This document shows, in pieces, positions 5,440 through 9,551 of a stretch of 9,551 bases of DNA. The translations under genes were made by a program, and so were the position numbers. The DNA is from Candidatus Limivicinus faecipullorum (GTDB lineage: Bacteria; Bacillota; Clostridia; Oscillospirales; Oscillospiraceae), in NCBI GenBank assembly GCA_018711755.1, contig DVHY01000082.1, positions 1 to 9,551 of the forward strand, read 5' to 3'. The number at the start of each line of letters is the position of its first letter. Positions within the stretch are counted from its first letter, which is position 1. Below the pieces are notes generated by a model. That model had not been told where the DNA came from, did no database searches, and saw only the letters and a list, made by a program, of their open reading frames with translations.

Positions 5440-6288
5440 TCAGGAGTTCTTTGTCACATAGCGCACCACATAGTCGGCAAAGCGGCGGGTGGCGGGGCCG
5501 GCCCGGTCCCCGGCGGCAATGGCGATGCCTATGGTGCGCTTGGCCTCCGGCACCAGGGGCAGTATCTGGATATTGTCGTGGCGGCCCTTCAACAGCAGCT
5601 CCGGCATGATGCTCATGCCCAGGCCCTGCTCCACCATGGCGATGATGGCGTAGTCGTCCTTGGTGTAAAAGCGCACGTTGGGCTTGACACCGGCGGCCTC
5701 CAGGGCCCGGCGGGCGTCGTGGTCGGAGCTCTCCAGAAGACTGATAAAGGGTTCTGTCTCGCACTCCACCAGGGGGAACTTGGGGTAGCTGTCAAAGCGG
5801 CTGTGCCGGGGGAGTATGGCCAGCAGCCTGTCGTCCATCAACGGGATGCACTGGCAGTCCACCGCACAGGGCACGTTCACAAAGCCGATGTCGATGCTGC
5901 CCTCCAGCAGCCACTGTTCCACATCGTGGTAGTCGCCGTTGAGCAGCTTTATATCCACCCGGGGGAAGTCCTGCTGGAATTCCTTCAGCACGGGGGGCAG
6001 CCAGTGTACGGCCACGGATGTAAAACTGCCTATGCGCACCGTGCCGCTGTCCAGCCCACGTATGGAGGCGGCGGTCTGATTGAGCTGCTCGGCGCTGTTG
6101 AGAAGATTCCTCACGGCGGCTATCATCCGTTCCCCCTCCCCGGTGAGATGCACTCCCGCCCGGCTGCGCTTGAGCAGGGCAAAGCCCAGCTCCTGCTCTA
6201 GACTGTCTATGCTGTGGCTCACGGCGGACTGGGTGCAGCCCATGGCCTGGGCCGCCCGGGTCAGGCTCCCGGTCTCCACCACCGCCAC
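5440..6288 (-). CDS. LysR-family transcriptional regulator
   Basis: A DNA-binding regulator with the usual N-terminal winged helix-turn-helix (GSLTRAAQAMGCTQSAVSHS, then LEQELGFALLKRSRAGVHLT) and a C-terminal periplasmic-binding-type effector domain (about residues 80-282). The first legal start in frame is GTG at 6288, giving 282 aa. The family's first helix clearly continues upstream: codons 6312-6289 read NITKYQTL, and the residue where LysR proteins carry their initiator Met is the codon ATA (6315-6313). No in-frame ATG, GTG or TTG lies further up. Either initiation is at the rare AUA, or a start mutation has shortened the protein. It is divergent from the symporter gene, which it most likely controls. 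The effector is unknown. Confidence 0.92.
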   Translation of the reverse strand: MAVVETGSLTRAAQAMGCTQSAVSHSIDSLEQELGFALLKRSRAGVHLTGEGERMIAAVRNLLNSAEQLNQTAASIRGLDSGTVRIGSFTSVAVHWLPPVLKEFQQDFPRVDIKLLNGDYHDVEQWLLEGSIDIGFVNVPCAVDCQCIPLMDDRLLAILPRHSRFDSYPKFPLVECETEPFISLLESSDHDARRALEAAGVKPNVRFYTKDDYAIIAMVEQGLGMSIMPELLLKGRHDNIQILPLVPEAKRTIGIAIAAGDRAGPATRRFADYVVRYVTKNS

Positions 6289-6331
6289 CAGGGTCTGATA
6301 TTTTGTGATGTTTATGTCCTCACGACCTTTA

Positions 6332-6348
6332 CATGAATTTTGCTCATG
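6332..6348. promoter_or_regulatory. LysR-type box 1 (dyad)
   Basis: CATGA (6332-6336) and TCATG (6344-6348) form an inverted repeat around ATTTTGC, containing the T-N11-A core (T6334, A6346) expected of LysR recognition sites. It lies close to the start of the LysR gene, fitting autorepression. The assignment rests on pattern and position only. Confidence 0.5.
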
Positions 6349-6371
6349 ATACTATGAATAGAATTAGGGGT

Positions 6372-6386
6372 GTTTATATTATAAAC
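6372..6386. promoter_or_regulatory. LysR-type box 2 (dyad)
   Basis: GTTTATATTATAAAC is a perfect 15-base dyad with a single central T and a T-N11-A core (T6373, A6385). Its centre is 39 bp from that of box 1 and 49 bp upstream of the symporter -35 box. Two dyads in the divergent region match the usual recognition-site plus activation-site arrangement of LysR regulators, though AT-rich dyads also occur by chance. Confidence 0.5.
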
Positions 6387-6427
6387 CAAAAAAAGAGATA
6401 ATCAAGTTTTTTAGGCTTGACTCCCGC

Positions 6428-6455
6428 TTGAAATAAAAAATTAATATATTATAAT
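6428..6455 (+). promoter_or_regulatory. Promoter of the symporter gene
   Basis: TTGAAA (6428-6433) and a perfect TATAAT (6450-6455) are separated by 16 bp. An alternative pairing is TTGACT (6417-6422) with TTAATA (6441-6446) at 18 bp. The ribosome binding site AGGAG (6478-6482) lies six bases before the ATG at 6489. Confidence 0.65.
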
Positions 6456-6488
6456 TCCAACCATGTTAAGAAAAGCGAGGAGAAAGCA

Positions 6489-8018
6489 ATGTTCACTACA
6501 TCATCTATCTGCATCCTGATATCCGTTGTGGTATATCTTGTGGGTATGCTTGCCATCGGCATAATGTACTCCAAGAACAACAATTCCGAAGACTTCTACC
6601 TGGGCGGACGCAAGCTGGGCCCCATAGTCACCGCCATGAGCACCGAAGCCTCCGACATGAGCGCCTATCTGCTCATGGGCGTGCCCGGCCTGGCCCTATT
6701 CTGCGGCCTTGCCGAGGCCAGCTGGACGGCCATAGGCCTGGCCCTGGGCACTTATCTCAACTGGCTCATCGTGGCAAAGCGGCTGCGTCTCTACTCTGAA
6801 AAGATACACGCCATCACCATCCCGGACTTCATCGCCATCCGCTTCCGGGACAATACCAAGCTCATCGAGACCCTGGGCGCGCTCATCGTCATCATCTTCT
6901 TCGTGCCCTACACCGCCTCCGGCTTTGCCGCCTGCGGCAAGCTCTTCAACAGCCTTTTCGGCTTTGACTACATGACCTCCATGGTGATCTCCGCCGCAGT
7001 CATCGTGGCCTACTGCGCCACCGGCGGGTTCATGGCCGCCTCCGTCACCAGCCTCATCCAGAGCATTGTGATGACCGTTGCCCTCATCGTAGTGCTCATA
7101 TTCGGCATCAACACCGCCGGCGGCGTGGACGCCGTCATAGCCAATGCCAAGGAGATCCCCGGCTACCTGAGCCTCACCGCCTCCACCAACATCCAGGCCA
7201 CTGAGGCCGGCAGGTACACTCCCTTTATGATAGCCTCCACTCTGGCCTGGGGCCTGGGCTACTTCGGCATGCCCCACATCTTGCTCCACTTCATGGCCAT
7301 AGGCGACGAGACCAAGCTGAAGCTCTCCCGCCGCGTGGGCTCCATCTGGGTGGTCATCTCCCTGGGCGTGGCCGTCATCATCGGCGTTGTGGGATACAGC
7401 ATGGCCAAAGTTGGCACCATCGCCATGCCTGCTTCCCAGGCTGAGGCCGAGAACATGATCGTAAACGCCTCCAGCGCCCTGGCCCAGGTGGGCATTATCC
7501 CCGGCCTCATCGCCGGCGTCATCATCGCCGGTATCCTGGCCGCCACCATGTCCACTGCCGACGCCCAGCTGCTGGCTGCCGCTTCCGGCGTCACCCACAA
7601 CATACTCACCAATGTCTTCGGCATCAAGCTCAGCGACAAGAAGACCATGCTCATCGCCCGCCTCACCGTTCTGGGCGTGGCAGTTCTGGGCATCATCTTT
7701 GCCAGCGACCCCAACAGCTCCATCTTCCGGGTGGTATCTTTCGCCTGGGCGGGCTTCGGCGCCACCTTTGGCCCCGTGATGCTCTTCGCCCTGTTCTGGA
7801 AACGCTGCAACAAGTGGGGCGCCCTCTCCGGCATGGTCACCGGCGGAGTGATGATCTTCTTGTGGAAGTTCGGCGTTGCAAAGCTGGGCGGCATATTCGC
7901 CATCTACGAGCTGCTCCCCGCCTTCATCATCTCCTCCATAGTCATTGTTGTGGTGAGCCTGCTCACCGCCGCCCCCGAGAAGGAGATCGTGGAGGAGTTC
8001 GAGAGCGTAGGCAAGTGA
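6489..8018 (+). CDS. putP: Sodium/solute symporter, PutP-like (SSS family)
   Basis: A 509-aa integral membrane protein of the sodium:solute symporter family (LeuT fold), most like the proline transporter PutP. Characteristic stretches are SEDFYLGGRKLGP (33-45); ASDMSAYLLMGVPG (54-67), whose Asp and Ser match the Na+/proline-site residues of E. coli PutP; GTYLNWLIVAKRLR (87-100); ATGGFMAAS (177-185); and ATMSTADAQLLAAASG (352-367), with the Ser-Thr pair of the Na2 sodium site. Length is typical. Proline is the best guess for substrate, but related acids or other amino acids cannot be excluded from sequence. It stands alone behind its own promoter, divergent from a LysR gene, and ends at a strong terminator. 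No proline-catabolic gene is nearby. Confidence 0.9.
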   Translation: MFTTSSICILISVVVYLVGMLAIGIMYSKNNNSEDFYLGGRKLGPIVTAMSTEASDMSAYLLMGVPGLALFCGLAEASWTAIGLALGTYLNWLIVAKRLRLYSEKIHAITIPDFIAIRFRDNTKLIETLGALIVIIFFVPYTASGFAACGKLFNSLFGFDYMTSMVISAAVIVAYCATGGFMAASVTSLIQSIVMTVALIVVLIFGINTAGGVDAVIANAKEIPGYLSLTASTNIQATEAGRYTPFMIASTLAWGLGYFGMPHILLHFMAIGDETKLKLSRRVGSIWVVISLGVAVIIGVVGYSMAKVGTIAMPASQAEAENMIVNASSALAQVGIIPGLIAGVIIAGILAATMSTADAQLLAAASGVTHNILTNVFGIKLSDKKTMLIARLTVLGVAVLGIIFASDPNSSIFRVVSFAWAGFGATFGPVMLFALFWKRCNKWGALSGMVTGGVMIFLWKFGVAKLGGIFAIYELLPAFIISSIVIVVVSLLTAAPEKEIVEEFESVGK

Positions 8019-8049
8019 GCCCCTTCCCGTATAAAACAGAACAGACCAT

Positions 8050-8085
8050 AAAAAAGCTCCTGCGGCCCGGCCGCAGGAGCTTTTT
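8050..8085. terminator. Strong bidirectional intrinsic terminator
   Basis: AAAAAGCTCCTGCGGCC (8051-8067) pairs with its exact complement (8069-8085). The GC-rich core is flanked by an A-run on the left (8050-8055) and a T-run on the right (8081-8085), so it works for the symporter on the plus strand and the DUF975 gene on the minus strand. It begins 32 bp after the symporter stop and ends 7 bp before the DUF975 stop. Confidence 0.92.
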
Positions 8086-8092
8086 GCTGCTG

Positions 8093-8854
8093 TCAATAAT
8101 CAACGGGGGGAGGGGGGAACTCGGTCCCCCTGTCGGCGGCGTAGATATCTCTGCCGGAGAGGGCCTCATAATACAGGGCATAGCTGAGATTGATATAAGG
8201 CATGGCCCATATCTGCACCAGATAGCCCACATAGGGGATGCTGGAAAGTATGTTCCAGCCGATAAAGCTCAGGTCCATGACGAAGAGCTCGCCCTTGTGC
8301 CCCGCCATCATCGCCTTGGATTCCCGGATGCACTGGAGCACCGACTTATCGGGGTCGTCCAGCATTATATACAGGGCCTGCCTGTAGCGGTAGGCAGCGA
8401 TGATACCCGGAACGACAAGGAGCAGGGACCAGAGGAAAATGAAAATACCCGTCAGCAGGTTCAGCAGGAACAGCTTGAAGAAGAGCGGGAAGGCGTCCAG
8501 CAGGTTGCCGAAGCTGGCCCCGGCGCGGCGGATAGTGTTCAGCAGGAAGAGCGTAAAGCCCGCGCCTACCACATAGCTCAGAAAGTCCGTCAGCCAGCTG
8601 AGCACCACAGCATAGAAGGGGGGAGCCATTTTCATGGCCACCTGGAGGGCATACTCCAGATTCCCGCTTTCCAGGTACTCGGTGTACAGCTCGCTTAAAG
8701 TATCCGTGTAGTTCAGACCCAGAAGCCTGGAGGAGAGCATATACAGCACAAAGCATATGGCGATATACGCCAGTCCCACCAGCAAAACGCTGGGCCTGGA
8801 CCGGGATATAAGGTTCCTGGCCCTCTCCTTCAGTTCCACTCGTCTGATTCCCAT
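8093..8854 (-). CDS. DUF975 family integral membrane protein
   Basis: A membrane protein of about 253 aa and unknown function. Four hydrophobic regions are visible (about 22-41, 80-106, 126-155, 192-213). The family signature is clear: VPGIIAAYRYRQALYIM (148-164), ESKAMMAGHKGELFVMDLSF (178-197) and PYINLSYALYYEAL (219-232). The tail is short and proline-rich (PPPPVDY). ATG at 8854 is preferred because GGGTGA lies eight bases upstream. A GTG at 8866 would add four residues but leaves no room for a ribosome binding site. It is monocistronic, with its own promoter, and shares a terminator with the symporter. No context hints at its role. Confidence 0.88.
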   Translation of the reverse strand: MGIRRVELKERARNLISRSRPSVLLVGLAYIAICFVLYMLSSRLLGLNYTDTLSELYTEYLESGNLEYALQVAMKMAPPFYAVVLSWLTDFLSYVVGAGFTLFLLNTIRRAGASFGNLLDAFPLFFKLFLLNLLTGIFIFLWSLLLVVPGIIAAYRYRQALYIMLDDPDKSVLQCIRESKAMMAGHKGELFVMDLSFIGWNILSSIPYVGYLVQIWAMPYINLSYALYYEALSGRDIYAADRGTEFPPPPVDY

Positions 8855-8883
8855 AGGCGTGTTCACCCTTTCGTTTTTTCTAC

Positions 8884-8912
8884 AATATACCAGACAAATA
8901 TGAATATGTAAA
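8884..8912 (-). promoter_or_regulatory. Promoter of the DUF975 gene
   Basis: On the minus strand TTTACA (8912-8907) and TATATT (8889-8884) are exactly 17 bp apart, in an AT-rich stretch about 30 bp before the start codon. This is a good sigma-A promoter with a very short leader. Confidence 0.7.
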
Positions 8913-8942
8913 TACGGCGCAGGACTGGCGGCAGACAGGAAA

Positions 8943-9007
8943 TCTTAATAATTCTTAATTCTTAAGTAAAGCTGAAACAAAGCGGCGGCAGAGCCCGTTA
9001 CTATAAT
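8943..9007 (+). promoter_or_regulatory. TCTTAA repeat cluster and -10 box upstream of the truncated lipoprotein
   Basis: Three direct copies of TCTTAA begin at 8943, 8953 and 8960 (the first two TCTTAAT, the last TCTTAAG). A perfect TATAAT lies at 9002-9007 with no good -35 box at 17 bp. A -10 box with a poor -35 box and a repeat cluster just upstream is what an activator-dependent promoter looks like, for example one used by an OmpR-type response regulator. The regulator is not in the window. Confidence 0.45.
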
Positions 9008-9048
9008 ATAAGAGTTTCGGGAAACAAAATATTGCGGAGCTGAGCTCA

Positions 9049-9204
9049 ATGAGTAAAAGGATATTTGCCCTGCTGCTGGCCCTTGCCCTGCTGCTGAGCC
9101 TCTGTGCCTGCGGAAAAGAGGGGGCGGGGGCCTGGACCCGGGTATGCCCGTCACCAAAGCCGCCTTTGAAGCCCGGAGAAAAACATATATCCGTTATGCA
9201 TTAA
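9049..9204 (+). pseudogene. Truncated lipoprotein gene next to an IS
   Basis: A 51-codon frame starts at ATG 9049 and encodes a complete lipoprotein signal peptide (MSKRIFALLLALALLLSL, then CAC as lipobox end, cysteine at residue 21). It continues for only about 30 residues (GKEGAGAW, then a Pro/Lys-rich run) before TAA at 9202. The IS starts 20 bp further on. A signal peptide with almost no mature protein, directly against an IS, suggests that the rest of the gene was lost or moved out of frame. A second open frame from ATG 9144 (MPVTKAAFEARRKTYIRYAL) runs into the IS, so the junction may join pieces of two genes. A genuine tiny lipoprotein is the alternative. Confidence 0.55.
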
Positions 9205-9223
9205 AAAGGCAGACACCCACACT

Positions 9224-9551
9224 TGAACCGGCCCAGAATGTGCGGACAGCACAAAAAGGCCTCAATGTAGGGAAATATGAAGTTTTAAGCGGAGTGGAGC
9301 AGCGTAAACGGCGCCACTCCAGTTTTTAGCTGGATGCGCTCGTGGTTGTAAAAATGGATGTAGCGGTCAATCATCTCATTGGCCTCAGAGAATGAGGCCG
9401 GTTTATGGCGGTAGATACACTCTGTCTTGAGAATGGAAAAGAAATTTTCTGCCATAGCGTTATCATATGGGTTTGCTCGTCTTGACATGGAAGGCGTAAT
9501 GCCATAAGATTTTGTTAGGTCAAAGTATGCTTGCGAGGTGTACTGAAACCC
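9224..9551 (-). mobile_element. 3' portion of a second IS3-family element, inverted relative to the left one
   Basis: The element end is TGAACCGGCCC at 9224, followed by the non-coding tail and the transposase reading leftward from the window edge. It is homologous to the left-hand element but differs in the tail and in the terminal repeat. Its other end lies outside the window, so target duplications cannot be checked. Confidence 0.85.
9285..9551 (-). CDS. IS3-family transposase OrfB, C-terminal part (partial at window edge)
   Basis: The last 88 residues of a DDE integrase-core transposase; the frame is open to the window edge. GFQYTS at the start is the tail of the region following the second catalytic Asp. 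MSRRANPYDNAMAENFFSIL contains the catalytic Glu (AMAEN), then LKTECIYRHK and the C-terminal YNHERIQLKTG. This is the IS150 subgroup pattern. No damage is visible in this portion. The gene points toward the cargo, as does its counterpart at the left edge. Confidence 0.93.
   Translation of the reverse strand, partial: GFQYTSQAYFDLTKSYGITPSMSRRANPYDNAMAENFFSILKTECIYRHKPASFSEANEMIDRYIHFYNHERIQLKTGVAPFTLLHSA

Noticed and set aside
6696..8096. Long minus-strand open frame opposite the symporter
   Set aside because: Its Gly/His/Asp-rich composition is the mirror of a membrane-protein gene; the plus-strand product is an unmistakable SSS-family transporter.

Overview
The window looks like a chromosomal segment from a high-GC gut-type Clostridia (Oscillospiraceae-like) bacterium. 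The grounds are the gene families (a DUF2812 protein, a DUF975 protein, FeoA/FeoB with a small Cys-rich FeoB partner, lipoproteins with clear lipoboxes), AGGAGG-type ribosome binding sites, consensus sigma-A promoters and strong intrinsic terminators. This placement is an inference from protein style; no taxonomic marker gene is present.

Layout. Both edges (1-128 and 9224-9551) are the 3' ends of two related but non-identical IS3-family (IS150-like) insertion sequences. They are in opposite orientation, with their tails facing inward. Between them, left to right, lie: a DUF2812 membrane protein (+); a convergent intergenic region carrying a 325-bp hairpin-rich insertion; the ferrous iron operon feoA-feoB-Cys-rich peptide (-), with a consensus promoter that overlaps a palindromic operator; a divergent lipoprotein gene (+); a LysR regulator (-) divergent from a sodium/solute symporter of the PutP type (+); a DUF975 membrane protein (-); and, against the right-hand IS, a truncated lipoprotein gene (+).

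How the parts work together. FeoA and FeoB import Fe2+, and the 50-aa Cys-rich peptide is translationally coupled to feoB. The LysR protein probably controls the symporter through two dyad boxes in the 173-bp region between them. The other genes are membrane or lipoprotein genes without an obvious shared pathway.

The most unusual region is 1438-1863. Two exact, same-orientation copies of a 38-bp perfect palindrome flank 325 bp that folds into at least five hairpins, one of them a three-way junction. Joining the outer flanks of the two copies restores a longer perfect palindrome (24-bp arms) in a 63-bp gap between two convergent genes. This reads as a small non-autonomous element that entered a bidirectional terminator and duplicated its stem-loop. 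No CRISPR array, tRNA or rRNA was seen.
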